From assembly GCF_001414055.1 (NCBI RefSeq), contig NZ_CP013002.1, positions 2,356,001-2,420,000 on the forward strand: 64,000 bases of DNA, read 5' to 3'. A program made the position numbers and the translations under genes. Of the stretch, positions 48,049 through 56,859 are shown piece after piece. The number at the start of each line of letters is the position of its first letter. Positions within the stretch are counted from its first letter, which is position 1. The notes under the pieces are model-generated. The model made no database searches. It worked only from the letters and a program-made list of their open reading frames with translations, and was not told the origin of the DNA. This DNA is from Caulobacter henricii (GTDB lineage: Bacteria; Pseudomonadota; Alphaproteobacteria; Caulobacterales; Caulobacteraceae).

Positions 48049-48888
48049 ATGATCGATGCCCAAAATGCCCTGCTCGCCCGGATCGCCGACGCCCTCGAAC
48101 GGCTGGCACCGGCCGCGAAAACCCCGCCGGATTTCAGCGGCGGACGCCTTTTTCGGCATGACTGCGCGCGTGACGCCTTCGTCGCCGCCCCGGACTATCC
48201 GATGGCCCTGGATCTGCTGGTCGGGGTCGAGCGGCAGAAGGACCGGTTCGTCGAGAACCTGAACCGCTTCGCCACCGGCCTGCCGTGCAACCACGTTTTG
48301 TTGTGGGGCGTGCGCGGTACAGGCAAGAGCTCGCTGACCAAGGCCGCCTTCATGGCGGTCTGCCGGGATCACGCCGATCTGAAACTGATCGAGATCGATC
48401 GCGACGAAATCGCCGCTCTGCCGCCGTTGTTTGATCTGCTGCGCGTGCGGGCCGAGCGCTTTGTGGTGCTGTGCGACGACCTGTCGTTCGAGGACGGCGC
48501 GGCGGCCGCCAAGGCCCTGAAGTCGGCCCTGGAGGGCGGCGTGGCCGGCCCGCCGGAGAATGTCCTGTTCGTCGCCACCTCCAACCGCCGTCATCTGATG
48601 CCGCGCGACCATGTCGAGACCCAGGGTGCCATTGCCGCCGCCGAGAACGCTGAAGAGGAGATGAGCGTCTCTGACCGCTTCGGTCTGTGGATCGGCTTTC
48701 CGCCCATGGATCAGGCGACCTATCTGCAGGCGATCCGCGCCTATGCCGAACGCTTCGACCTGGTGGTCGAGAACCTCGACCGCAGGGCCCTGCAATGGTC
48801 GCAGCTGCGCGGCGCGCGCTCGGGCCGCGTGGCTTGGCAGTTCATCCGCGATCTGGCCGGGGAGCTGGGCAAGGGGCTGCCGGCTTAA
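48049..48888 (+). CDS. DUF815 AAA+ ATPase
   Basis: A 279-residue cytoplasmic P-loop ATPase. LLVGVERQKDRFVENLNRF precedes Walker A GVRGTGKSS (about residues 87-95). VVLCDDLSFEDG is the Walker B region, VLFVATSNRRHLMPRD resembles sensor 1, and SVSDRFGLWIGFPP is characteristic of DUF815. The protein family is widespread, next to yajC in many alphaproteobacteria as I recall, but its role is unknown. It is divergent from yajC. Confidence 0.9.
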   Translation: MIDAQNALLARIADALERLAPAAKTPPDFSGGRLFRHDCARDAFVAAPDYPMALDLLVGVERQKDRFVENLNRFATGLPCNHVLLWGVRGTGKSSLTKAAFMAVCRDHADLKLIEIDRDEIAALPPLFDLLRVRAERFVVLCDDLSFEDGAAAAKALKSALEGGVAGPPENVLFVATSNRRHLMPRDHVETQGAIAAAENAEEEMSVSDRFGLWIGFPPMDQATYLQAIRAYAERFDLVVENLDRRALQWSQLRGARSGRVAWQFIRDLAGELGKGLPA

Positions 48889-49359
48889 CGGCCAGGCCCT
48901 GGACATGGCCGCGCGCCCTCGCGCTTGGGCTGCGAGGGTGATGGAAAGGGTCGCGGAGCGTCCGGACGACGTCCGGATGATTGGATAGAGTAACCGTTTC
49001 GACGAAGCCGACCGCTCCGCGTCACCGTTATCCGCCAGCCTCCCGCCAGGTGGCCCTGTTGAGGCCTTACCGGGACCCGGACCCCGCCGTTTCCGGCGCG
49101 CTCCGGCGGTCGAAGAGGACGGGCTTACAGCCAGACACGCCCTTTTGCCTTCAACCACGCCGACGGCGGGCGGGTCTGGCCAGCAACCAGATCCCCGGAC
49201 GCGCTTCAGTATCCCCCTGAAGCCCAATCCCGCTCGATCACCCCCCGCCGCCGCCATGGTCGCTGGCCAAGCGCCCTTTCCTCGCGACGAGGTGGGGACA
49301 GAATACGGCAGGTTTGGGCGCGTCGGATTGGCGCGATGGTTGTTTTTGCAGAGCGTTGA

Positions 49360-49381
49360 TTTCGAACGGATTTGTTCGAAA
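49360..49381. promoter_or_regulatory. perfect palindrome TTTCGAAC-N6-GTTCGAAA
   Basis: Arms of eight bases (49360-49367 and 49374-49381) surround GGATTT. It lies in the gene-poor gap before repeat R1 and about 320 bases upstream of the small membrane protein gene at 49699. It could be an operator or a hairpin. It is not an alphaproteobacterial SOS box, which needs a direct GTTC repeat with seven bases between. Confidence 0.4.
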
Positions 49382-49415
49382 CCGAAACGGGAATTAGGGC
49401 AGTTCATCCCCGCAC

Positions 49416-49540
49416 TTGCCCCCTACGGTTGGCTTCGCGATCGTCTTCCCCCGGAGGGGGAAGATGAAGGGCGACGATCTCATCTTCCCCCCGCAGGGGG
49501 GAGGACGACCTGCGTAGCAGGTCAGGAGGGGGCCTGCGGC
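49416..49540. repeat. palindromic intergenic repeat, family R1 copy 3
   Basis: The element begins TTGCCCCCTACGG, continues GTCTTCCCCCGGAGGGGGAA and a second pair around CATCTTCCCCCCGCAGGGGG, then ACCTGCGTAGCAGGTCAGGA and GGGGGCCTGCGGCG. The last 45 bases match copy 1 (28829-28969) almost perfectly. Confidence 0.8.
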
Positions 49541-49698
49541 GTTAGCCGGAAGGCACTTCACCCTTCGCGCCGAACGGAGCCAGCCTGAAATCTCACGGCG
49601 CGACGGAACGAAGGGGCCAGGGGACAAGTCCCGGGATCGCAAGACACCGCTCGCCGCTTGGTTTATGATCGGGCAGGAAATCAACCCGGAGAGTCCCC

Positions 49699-49947
49699 AT
49701 GGCCAAGCCGTGGTTTCGGACAAAGTCATACGGCTTCGGCGCGGGCCTGCCGTGCAGTTGGGAAGGCTGGGTGGTGCTGGTGGCCTTCATAGCCGCAATG
49801 ATCGGCCTGTCTGCCCTGCCCGCGCCCCTCGTCCAAGCGCATCCCTGGCTGACTGTCAGCCTGCATCTGGGACTGATCGCCGGCGTCGTCGTGCTGGTCT
49901 GGAAAAAGAGCGACAAGCCCTGGGGCTGGCGCTGGGGCGACGAATAG
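49699..49947 (+). CDS. small two-helix membrane protein
   Basis: An 82-residue protein, MAKPWFRTKSYGFGAGLP, then two membrane helices (about residues 22-44 and 50-68) and a short WKKSDKPWGWRWGDE tail. The N-terminal pattern FRTKSYGFGAGLPxxWxGW recurs in small proteobacterial membrane proteins as I recall, with no known role. CGGAGAG shortly before the ATG can serve as ribosome binding site. A hairpin terminator follows the stop. Confidence 0.72.
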   Translation: MAKPWFRTKSYGFGAGLPCSWEGWVVLVAFIAAMIGLSALPAPLVQAHPWLTVSLHLGLIAGVVVLVWKKSDKPWGWRWGDE

Positions 49948-49951
49948 ACGA

Positions 49952-49987
49952 ACGGCCCGCCTCTTGCGAAGCGGGCCGTCCTTTATT
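49952..49987 (+). terminator. intrinsic terminator between small membrane protein and dipM
   Basis: ACGGCCCGC and GCGGGCCGT form perfect 9-base arms with a 10-base loop, followed by CCTTTATT. The two genes are convergent and the hairpin ends one base from the dipM stop, so it may serve both. Confidence 0.8.
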
Positions 49988-51868
49988 CTAGCGCGGCAGG
50001 AGCAGGGCCGGATCGACCGGGCGAGCCTTGTCCTTGACCGTCGGCGCATAGCGCATCTCGAAGTGCAGCTGGGGCTCATTGACCCCGCCGGTCGAACCGA
50101 CCGTACCGAGCTGCTGCCCCTTGACGACCTGCTGACGCATCTTGACGTCGGTCGAGCCGAGATGGGCATAGGCCGTGACCCAGCCGTCGGCATGCTTGAC
50201 CAGCACCAGATTGCCGAAGGTCGGCACCTGGTTGCCGGCATAGGCGATCTCGCCATCGGCCGAGGCCACGACCGGCGCTCCGGCATTGGCGCGGATGTTC
50301 AGGCCGTCATTGCGCTGGCCGGTGCCCTTGACCCCGAAGTCGGAGATGATCTCACCCCGCAGCGGCCAGGAGAACTTGCCCTTGCCCGAGGCAATGATCT
50401 CGGCCTCGGTCGGGGCGGCGCTGCTCTCGATGATCGGGCGGGCCGGCAGCGAGGGCGGCGGATTGACCGGCAGGGCCGCGACCGGAGCGCTGGGACGCGG
50501 CGTCGCCGGGCCGGGACGGTAGGGAATCGGCGCCGACGGCGTCGTCACGGTGGATTCGCCTGTCGTCGGAGCCTGGGCCACCGTCGATCCGGCCGCCGGC
50601 CGGGTTGAGGTGGTGGTCGTCTTGATCGGGCCCTTGTCCTTGTAGCCGTCGGGCAGGACGATCTTCTGCCCCTTCTTCAGGGTGGCGGTGACCTTCAGGT
50701 CGTTCTCGGCGGCCAGGGCCTTGGGCGTGACATTGAAGCGCTTGGCGATGGCGGTCAGGGTGTCGCCGGTCTGGGCGACATAGGCCTTGGCCGTGGTGGC
50801 CGGGCCCTTGACCTTCGCACCCAGCTTCAGGGCCTTGTCGGGATTGAGGTCATTGGCCTCGGCCAGGTCGCTGACGCTCATGTCGAAGCGCCGGGCGATC
50901 GCCGTCAGGGTGTCGCCAGACTTCACCGTATAGACCTGACGCGGTCCGGCCACCGTGACCACGGCTCCCGTCACACTGGTCGTGGTCGTGGTGGTCGTGA
51001 CGCTGGCCGGGGTCACCGAAGGGCTCGCCGCCGGGGTGGAAACGGGGGGCGGGGCGGCCGGGGTGGTGGTCGCAGGACGCGACGTCTCCGCCGGACGGAC
51101 GGCAGGCGGCGTCGAGGCACCGGCAAGCGTCGTCACCGGGGTGCTGGACGGCGGGGCAGCGACGGCGGTCTTGGTCGGCCCCTTGTCCTTGAAGCCGTCG
51201 GGCAGAAGCAGCTTCTGGCCCTTCTTGATCGCCGCGCCGGCCTTGAGGTCGTTCTCCTCAGCCAGGGCGGCGGCCGTGACGGAAAAGCGCTTGGCGATGG
51301 CGAACATCGTGTCGCCCGACTGCACGACATAGGCCTTGGACTTCGGACCGGCCGGCCCGACGATCTTCTGGCCCAGTTTCAGGCGGTAGGGCTTCTCCAG
51401 GTCGTTGAGCTTGACCAGTTCGGCGCGGGTCGTGCCGAAGCCGCGGGCGATCGCGTCCAAGGCGTCGCCGGATTCCACGATCCGCATCTGCGGCTTGCCG
51501 GGCACGTCCACCACCGGGCCGGCCACCGTGGTCACGATGATCGGAGCAGCGGGCCGGATCTGGGCCGGAGGCGGGGGCGGCGGCGGCGGAAGCTCGGCCC
51601 GGGTCACCGGCGGTTCGCTATAGGTCGGCGGTGCCGGCTCGACCGGGATCGGCTCGCGGCGGATGACTTCCGGGGCCGACGGGCGCGTATCGAGCGGTTC
51701 GGCGGCCGGTGCCTGGGTGATGGGAAAATTGGGGGTCTGGGCCCTGGGAGCCGATCCGCCCGGCTGGCCGTCGCGCGCGGGATATTGCGGTCCCCCGGTC
51801 GACTCGCAGGCCGCGAGGGTTCCAGCCGTCAGGGCGATCACCGCCGCGCGCGTCCACAACTGCCTCAT
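49988..51868 (-). CDS. dipM: LysM/M23 cell division protein DipM
   Basis: A 626-residue envelope protein. The signal peptide ends with a lipobox-like LAAC (Cys21). Four LysM domains lie at about 128-171, 178-224, 311-355 and 362-406, in two similar pairs separated by Thr/Pro-rich linkers, then a C-terminal M23 (LytM) domain at about 515-605. The M23 zinc site is degenerate: the usual H-x-G-x-D is N-D-G-L-N (520-524) and the last H-x-H is Q-L-H (600-602), so it should be inactive as a peptidase. This fits Caulobacter DipM, which activates other cell-wall hydrolases at the division site. AAAGGAG precedes the ATG at 51868. Confidence 0.9.
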   Translation of the reverse strand: MRQLWTRAAVIALTAGTLAACESTGGPQYPARDGQPGGSAPRAQTPNFPITQAPAAEPLDTRPSAPEVIRREPIPVEPAPPTYSEPPVTRAELPPPPPPPPAQIRPAAPIIVTTVAGPVVDVPGKPQMRIVESGDALDAIARGFGTTRAELVKLNDLEKPYRLKLGQKIVGPAGPKSKAYVVQSGDTMFAIAKRFSVTAAALAEENDLKAGAAIKKGQKLLLPDGFKDKGPTKTAVAAPPSSTPVTTLAGASTPPAVRPAETSRPATTTPAAPPPVSTPAASPSVTPASVTTTTTTTSVTGAVVTVAGPRQVYTVKSGDTLTAIARRFDMSVSDLAEANDLNPDKALKLGAKVKGPATTAKAYVAQTGDTLTAIAKRFNVTPKALAAENDLKVTATLKKGQKIVLPDGYKDKGPIKTTTTSTRPAAGSTVAQAPTTGESTVTTPSAPIPYRPGPATPRPSAPVAALPVNPPPSLPARPIIESSAAPTEAEIIASGKGKFSWPLRGEIISDFGVKGTGQRNDGLNIRANAGAPVVASADGEIAYAGNQVPTFGNLVLVKHADGWVTAYAHLGSTDVKMRQQVVKGQQLGTVGSTGGVNEPQLHFEMRYAPTVKDKARPVDPALLLPR

Positions 51869-51966
51869 AGCCTCTCCTTTCCTCACAAGTCGTCCAGACG
51901 CCCCTGTGAGGGTAAATCAATCATTAACCGCAAGGACGCCGCACAGGCCGCGCCCCCATTCCCGCT

Positions 51967-52626
51967 TCACTGGTCGCGGGCCACGCCGTCGAGCAGCGGC
52001 ACAAACCGCACGTCGCACAGCACCTCGACCTTGAAACCGCCCTTGCCGTCACCGGCATAGCGGCGAAGGCTCTGAACCGGCCCCTTCCCGATCGGCGCCA
52101 CGAGGACACCATTGGGCTTGAGTTGGGACAAAAGGCGTTTCGGATCATCTTCGGCGGCGGCCGTGACCATAATACGGTCAAACGGCGCCTGTTCGGCCCA
52201 GCCTTCGCCACCATCCCCGAACTTGGTGATGACATTGGTCAGGCCAAGCCGGGCGAAACGCGCCTCGGCCTCCTTCATCAGGGTCCGGTAGCGCTCGATC
52301 GTATAGACCAGCCGCGAAACATGGCTGAGGACGGTAGTCTGGTAGCCCGACCCTGTGCCGATCTCGAGCACACGCGAGCGCGGCTCGATGGTCAGGGCCT
52401 GGGTCATCAGGCCGACAATATAGGGCTGGCTGATGGTCTGGCCGCAGGCGATCGGCAGGGCCGAGTCCTCCCAGGAGCGCGCCTTGAACAGATCGGGCGT
52501 GAACAGATCCCGCGGCGTCTTCTCGATGGCCGCCAAAACCTGGGGATCGGTGATGCCCTGATCGCGCAGGGCCTGCATCAGGAGGGGCAGATCGGTGGTG
52601 GGCGCGATCTTGGCCTTGCCGCTCAT
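51967..52626 (-). CDS. pcm: protein-L-isoaspartate O-methyltransferase
   Basis: A 219-residue SAM-dependent repair enzyme that methylates isoaspartyl residues in damaged proteins. [19 protein letters not shown] is the family signature, motif I is [16 protein letters not shown], and [20 protein letters not shown] continues the fold. The start overlaps surE by four bases. The order surE-pcm-dipM mirrors the surE-pcm-nlpD order of gammaproteobacteria. Confidence 0.95.
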   Translation of the reverse strand: MSGKAKIAPTTDLPLLMQALRDQGITDPQVLAAIEKTPRDLFTPDLFKARSWEDSALPIACGQTISQPYIVGLMTQALTIEPRSRVLEIGTGSGYQTTVLSHVSRLVYTIERYRTLMKEAEARFARLGLTNVITKFGDGGEGWAEQAPFDRIMVTAAAEDDPKRLLSQLKPNGVLVAPIGKGPVQSLRRYAGDGKGGFKVEVLCDVRFVPLLDGVARDQ

Positions 52627-53417
52627 CCGCGCCCTCCGGCCTTGGGCGGCGCGCCGCCCAGAACCCCCTTCAGGGCGTGGACGGTTTCATTGTGCGTGAG
52701 ATCGATATGGAGGGGCGTGACCGAAATCCGGCCCTCATAAACCGCCTTGAGGTCGGTGCCGTCCTTGGGCTTTGACGGCGTGGCGGTGAACCCCATCCAG
52801 TAGTAGTCGCGGCCCCGAAGGTCCGTGCGCTTGTCCCAGTGGCGCAGGTGGCCGTCGCGGAAGCCCTGGCGCGTGACCTCGACCGCCGTCACCTGTTCCG
52901 GCGGCAGGGCCGGGAAATTGACGTTCATGATCACGTCGGCGAGCCAGCCCACCTCCAGCAGGCGCTGGATGATCCCCGGACCAAAGGTCTCGGCGGTCTC
53001 CCAGTGGGCGACGACCTCATCATGAAAATAGTTCATGGCCTGGGACAGGGCGATCGAGCGGATGCCCAGGGCCATGCCCTCGATGGCACCGGCGACCGTG
53101 CCCGACAGGGTGACATCCTCGGCAATGTTCTGGCCGCGATTGACGCCCGACAGCACCAGATCCGGTGCCGGGCCCTCGATCAGCTGCTGGACGGCCATCA
53201 TCACGCAGTCGGTGGGCGTGCCCTCGACGGCGAAGCGGCGATCATCCAGACGGCGCACGCGCAGCGGATCGGCCAGGGTCAGGGCCCGGCTGGCCCCCGA
53301 CTGCTCGTATTCCGGCGCGCAGATCCAGATGTCGTCGCTCAGGGCACGGGCGATCTTCTCCAGCGCAACGAGGCCGGGGGCATGGATGCCGTCGTCGTTG
53401 GTGAGGAGAATGCGCAT
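52623..53417 (-). CDS. surE: 5'/3'-nucleotidase SurE
   Basis: A 264-residue metal-dependent nucleotidase. [16 protein letters not shown] holds the Asp-Asp metal ligands, [15 protein letters not shown] the Ser/metal loop, and [20 protein letters not shown] the Asn ligand and substrate loop. It dephosphorylates nucleoside monophosphates and may act in stationary phase. It overlaps pcm by four bases and lies five bases after serS in the same leftward run. Confidence 0.96.
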   Translation of the reverse strand: MRILLTNDDGIHAPGLVALEKIARALSDDIWICAPEYEQSGASRALTLADPLRVRRLDDRRFAVEGTPTDCVMMAVQQLIEGPAPDLVLSGVNRGQNIAEDVTLSGTVAGAIEGMALGIRSIALSQAMNYFHDEVVAHWETAETFGPGIIQRLLEVGWLADVIMNVNFPALPPEQVTAVEVTRQGFRDGHLRHWDKRTDLRGRDYYWMGFTATPSKPKDGTDLKAVYEGRISVTPLHIDLTHNETVHALKGVLGGAPPKAGGRG

Positions 53418-53422
53418 GCGGC

Positions 53423-54727
53423 TCAGGCCTGACCGCCGAGATGGGTGATGCCGCCCATATAGGGAACCAGCACCTCCGGAACGGTGATGACGCCGTTTTC
53501 GTCCTGATAGTTCTCCAGCACAGCCACCAGGGTGCGGCCGACGGCCAGGCCCGAACCGTTCAGGGTGTGGACGTACTGCGTGCCCTTCTCGCCGGCCTTG
53601 CGGAACCGGGCGTCCATGCGCCGGGCCTGGAAGTCGCCGCAGTTCGAGCAGGAGCTGATCTCGCGGAAAGTGTTCTGCGACGGCAGCCAGACCTCGAGGT
53701 CATAGGTCTTGCGAGCCCCGAAGCCCATGTCGCCGGTACACAGCAGCATGGTGCGGAACGGCAGCTTCAGGGCCTTCAGCACTGCTTCGGCGCAACCGAC
53801 CATGCGTTCGTGCTCGGCCTCGCTCTGATCAGGCGTCGTGATCGAGACCAGCTCGACCTTGTAGAACTGGTGCTGGCGGATCATGCCGCGCGTGTCGCGA
53901 CCCGAAGCGCCGGCCTCCGAGCGGAAGCTGGGCGTCAGGGCCGTCATCCGCAGGGGCAGAGCGGCCTCGTCGATGATCTGCTCGCGGACGATATTGGTCA
54001 GGGATACCTCGGCCGTGGGGATCAGCCAGTGCTCGGCTGTGGTCCGGAACAGGTCTTCAGCAAACTTCGGCAGCTGTCCGGTGCCGTAGAGCGCCTCGTC
54101 CTTGACCAGCAGCGGAGGGCTGACCTCGATATAGTCATGCTGCACCGTCTGCAGGTCGAGCATGAACTGGCCCAGCGCCCGTTCCAACCGGGCGATCTGG
54201 CCCTTGAGCACCACAAAGCGCGCACCGCTCATGCGGGCGGCGGCTTCGAAGTCCATGCCGCCCAAGGCCGCGCCCAGGTCGACGTGATCCTTCGGGGCGT
54301 TCAGGCGACCCGCGGGCAGGGTCGAGGCATCGCCCCAACGGCGGATCTCGATATTGCCCGCCTCATCCTCGCCGGGCGGCACGTCGTGGGCCGGGATGTT
54401 GGGCAGGCTGGCCAGCAGGTCCTTGAGCTGGCTCCCGGCCTCGGCTTCCAGCACGGCGGCCTCGGCCATCAGGGCCTTCAGGGTCTCAACCTCGGCCATC
54501 AGGGTCTGGGCCTGGGCCTCGTCCTTCTGGGCCTTGGCCATGCCGATGCGCTTGGAGGCCTCGTTGCGCTTGGCCTGGCTTTCCTGCAGCGCGGTCTGGG
54601 CGGCGCGCAGCTGGGCGTCCAGCCTGACCGCTTCAGCGGCCGCGCCCGACCGCCCCTTGGCCGACCAGGCGGCTTCAAAGGCTTCAAAGGCTTCAGGATT
54701 GTCGCGGATGGCCTTGATGTCGTGCAT
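53423..54727 (-). CDS. serS: seryl-tRNA synthetase
   Basis: A 434-residue class II aminoacyl-tRNA synthetase. The N-terminal coiled-coil arm that holds the tRNA extra arm spans about residues 25-105. The catalytic core has [18 protein letters not shown] (motif 2 region), [12 protein letters not shown] and [19 protein letters not shown] (motif 3), with [16 protein letters not shown] in between. The ATG at 54727 ([14 protein letters not shown]) is the usual start. First gene of the serS-surE-pcm-dipM run. Confidence 0.97.
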   Translation of the reverse strand: MHDIKAIRDNPEAFEAFEAAWSAKGRSGAAAEAVRLDAQLRAAQTALQESQAKRNEASKRIGMAKAQKDEAQAQTLMAEVETLKALMAEAAVLEAEAGSQLKDLLASLPNIPAHDVPPGEDEAGNIEIRRWGDASTLPAGRLNAPKDHVDLGAALGGMDFEAAARMSGARFVVLKGQIARLERALGQFMLDLQTVQHDYIEVSPPLLVKDEALYGTGQLPKFAEDLFRTTAEHWLIPTAEVSLTNIVREQIIDEAALPLRMTALTPSFRSEAGASGRDTRGMIRQHQFYKVELVSITTPDQSEAEHERMVGCAEAVLKALKLPFRTMLLCTGDMGFGARKTYDLEVWLPSQNTFREISSCSNCGDFQARRMDARFRKAGEKGTQYVHTLNGSGLAVGRTLVAVLENYQDENGVITVPEVLVPYMGGITHLGGQA

Positions 54728-55090
54728 CGGAAGCGGGCTCGAGGAGTGGCTTAGAGAAGCGCCCTCTCTAAGGCGCGTCGGCTGAGGTGCCAACCTTTTC
54801 AGGGGGGCATGGCGTCACGGATTCGTCGCCAACTGCCATGTTGTCCCGAGACCACCAGCTGCGACAACAAGTCGCACCCAGAAATCACAGCGACAGATTG
54901 GCGCACCTTAAGAACAGATAGGAATACTTTCAAAAGCAGTTTTCAAGAACGTCGTTATCGCAAGGATGAATCTACCCACTATACCTTAAATAATTCACGT
55001 TAACTTTGTTTTTGAACTCCAATTTAAGGTGAAGCTGAGAAACCTAGATCCAAGTACGCAGAACCGCGTTTTCTCCCCTCAATATACAGG
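54728..55090. other. AT-rich divergent gap between serS and the UrcA-like gene
   Basis: No gene is seen. From about 54880 to 55085 the sequence is much richer in A and T than its surroundings, with CTTAAATAATTCACGTTAAC near 54986 and AATTTAAGG near 55020. The serS promoter should lie at the left side and that of the UrcA-like gene at the right. I could not fix -35/-10 elements. Confidence 0.45.
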
Positions 55091-55585
55091 ATGTACACCT
55101 TGAAGAAGTTCGCAGCCCTCGCCGCCATCGTCACCGTCTCGGCCGCCATCGCCGCCCCCGCCAGCGCCGCCAACCTCGTGCGCGTCTCGCTCGCCGGCAA
55201 GACCAGCGTCCAGATCAGCAACGAGATCAAGGCCGCCGCCGAAGCCGTGTGCGCCAACGAGAAGTCTGTCTCGGTCGCCGCCTGCATCGAATCCACGACC
55301 ATCGACGCAAACCGCCAGCTGGCCTCGCTGCAGAAGGCCCGCACCGGTGCCACGAAGGTCGCCACGACTCAGGAAGCCGTGACCATCGTACGCGTCTCGG
55401 TGAAGGGTAAGTCGACCGACCAGATCCACGCCGAGATCCGCGCCGCCGCCGAAGCGGTCTGCAAGGCCTCCAAGGACTTCGCCAACCGCAATGAATATCA
55501 GGCCTGCGTCGGCGGCACCGTCCGCGCCGCCAAGGCCCAGCTGCAAGCCATGAACAACCAGCCCAAGCAACTGGCTGCCATGTAA
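55091..55585 (+). CDS. secreted UrcA-like protein with two Cys repeats
   Basis: A 164-residue exported protein. The signal peptide (MYTLKKFAALAAIVTVSAAI, cleaved near ASAAN) is followed by two similar units of about 70 residues, each with a VRVS-x-x-GKS/T strand, an EI+AAAEAVC helix and a second Cys (VAACIEST; QACVGGTV). This unit resembles UrcA, a small periplasmic family common in Caulobacterales and sphingomonads; a disulfide within each unit is likely. It therefore looks like a tandem UrcA duplication. Function is unknown. A strong terminator follows. Confidence 0.72.
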   Translation: MYTLKKFAALAAIVTVSAAIAAPASAANLVRVSLAGKTSVQISNEIKAAAEAVCANEKSVSVAACIESTTIDANRQLASLQKARTGATKVATTQEAVTIVRVSVKGKSTDQIHAEIRAAAEAVCKASKDFANRNEYQACVGGTVRAAKAQLQAMNNQPKQLAAM

Positions 55586-55629
55586 GCTTGACGCTTCACG
55601 GCGCCTGAACAGGCCCCGGAAACCAGAAG

Positions 55630-55661
55630 GCCTCCGCTCTTTTCAGGGCGGAGGCTTTTTT
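55630..55661 (+). terminator. intrinsic terminator of the UrcA-like gene
   Basis: GCCTCCGC (55630-55637) and GCGGAGGC (55648-55655) pair around a 10-base loop and are followed by six T. It starts 45 bases after the stop codon. Confidence 0.9.
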
Positions 55662-55829
55662 GTTGGGTCATCCAGCGACTGCTCCCCGGTGGGCCCAACG
55701 CCCAGATCAATTGCGGGCCGGCGGCTCGACCAGACCTCACATCCGGATCAGCGCCCTGCCCCACGGCCGGAGGCCGGACGGTGCAATAGCGCACGGGACA
55801 AGGCCGTGAGGACGGTGGCCGCCACGGCT

Positions 55830-55870
55830 CGAAAACCTCGTCCTTCGACAGGTTCAGGAACAGGTTTTCG
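55830..55870. repeat. short repeat, family R4 copy 2, with palindromic ends
   Basis: CTCGTCCTTCGACAGGTTCA plus GGAAC (55837-55861) resembles the element at 36797 on the other strand. It is bounded by perfect 9-base arms CGAAAACCT and AGGTTTTCG (55830-55838 and 55862-55870), so the whole 41 bases can fold. Confidence 0.65.
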
Positions 55871-55959
55871 TACGCGCGGTGCAAGCGCGCCATCATTCAG
55901 GGCTTGTCAAAAGTCGAGAGCCAGCCCCGCCGAGGGATCAGGCTCGCCGCCCTCTGACC

Positions 55960-56859
55960 CTAGACCGGGACGATCTCGTTGCGCTTCTTCTCGTCCCGGG
56001 CCTTGCCGCGCTCAATCAGCCAGACGCACCAGATGCCGATCTCGTAGAGAAGGCACATCGGGATGGCCAGGGTCAGTTGGCTGATCGGATCGGGCGGGGT
56101 CAGGATGGCCGCCGCGATAAACACGCCGACGATCGCATAGCGGCGGCCCTCGCGCAGGAGCTTGCTGGAAATGATCCCGGCCAGACCCAGAAGCGACACC
56201 ACCACGGGCAGCTGGAAACAGAGACCAAAGGCCAGCAGCAGCGAGGTCACCAGGGTCAGATAGTCGCTGACCTTGGGCAGAAGCTGGATCGAGATGCCGG
56301 CCGTCGAGACCTGCTGGCTCAGCGAGAACCACAGCACGAACGGCAGCATGATATAATAGACCAGCGCCGCGCCGAGGGTGAACATCAGGGGCGAGGCCAG
56401 CAGGAACGGCAGGAAGGCCCCGCGCTCATTCTTGTAGAGGCCCGGCGCAACGAACCGGTAGAGCTGCCAGGCCAGGACCGGGAAGGTCAGGACCACCGCG
56501 CCGAAGCCCGCCAGCTTGATCTTGGTGAAAAAGAACTCCAGGGCCGCCGTATAGACGAGGTCGAGCGCTTTGGTCGAACCGGTCGGAATATCCTTGAGAC
56601 CGACCAAGGCCAGCAGCAGGTCGAACGGACCGTGCTTGCCGCCGGAATGCTGGGCCGCCAGCAGCTGCTGGGCCACGGTGAAGGGTTTGACCAGGAACAG
56701 GAAGATCTGGTCGGCATAGGCGAAACAGACGCCGAAGCCGACAAACAGCGCGATCACACAGATGATCAGGCGCATGCGCAGCTCGACCAGATGGTCCAGC
56801 AGCGGGGCGCGCGAGGCTTCGATCTCGTCCTCGGGCTGATGTCCGATCGCTTCGGTCAC
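55960..56859 (-). CDS. tatC: Sec-independent translocase subunit TatC
   Basis: A 299-residue inner-membrane protein with six helices, the receptor for twin-arginine signal peptides. LLDHLVELRMRLIICVIAL near the N-terminus, FFFTKIKLAGFGAVVLTFPV in the middle and VYIAAAILTPPDPISQLTLA near the C-terminus (given in part) are TatC hallmarks. The first helix is preceded by an acidic extension. It starts four bases inside the end of tatB. Confidence 0.97.
   Translation of the reverse strand: MTEAIGHQPEDEIEASRAPLLDHLVELRMRLIICVIALFVGFGVCFAYADQIFLFLVKPFTVAQQLLAAQHSGGKHGPFDLLLALVGLKDIPTGSTKALDLVYTAALEFFFTKIKLAGFGAVVLTFPVLAWQLYRFVAPGLYKNERGAFLPFLLASPLMFTLGAALVYYIMLPFVLWFSLSQQVSTAGISIQLLPKVSDYLTLVTSLLLAFGLCFQLPVVVSLLGLAGIISSKLLREGRRYAIVGVFIAAAILTPPDPISQLTLAIPMCLLYEIGIWCVWLIERGKARDEKKRNEIVPV

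Larger units (their letters stand above)
48889..49698. other. 810-base gene-poor gap
   Basis: No convincing gene was found. Open frames here (for example 49145-49588 rightward) are low-complexity, lack ribosome binding sites and run through a repeat. The segment holds a repeat of family R1 at 49416-49540 and a perfect palindrome at 49360-49381 in a locally AT-richer stretch. The first 500 bases contain several small GC hairpins (for example CGGACGACGTCCG near 48962) that might belong to an RNA gene. I compared it by eye with known tRNA, SRP RNA and RNase P patterns and saw no match. Confidence 0.4.
55586..55959. other. 374-base gap between UrcA-like gene and tatC
   Basis: The left part holds the intrinsic terminator at 55630-55661. 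The right part holds a short repeat (family R4 copy 2 at 55830-55870). Between them lies GC-rich sequence with several short inverted repeats, such as ACGGCCGGAGGCCGGACGG near 55761. No frame here has a ribosome binding site or recognisable product. Confidence 0.45.

Noticed and set aside
49360..49381. Possible tRNA T-arm or SOS box (GTTCGAA)
   Set aside because: No acceptor stem or anticodon arm around it, and the GTTC spacing does not fit the SOS box.
49145..49588. 147-codon frame in the 810-base gap
   Set aside because: Runs through repeat R1, has no ribosome binding site and is low-complexity.
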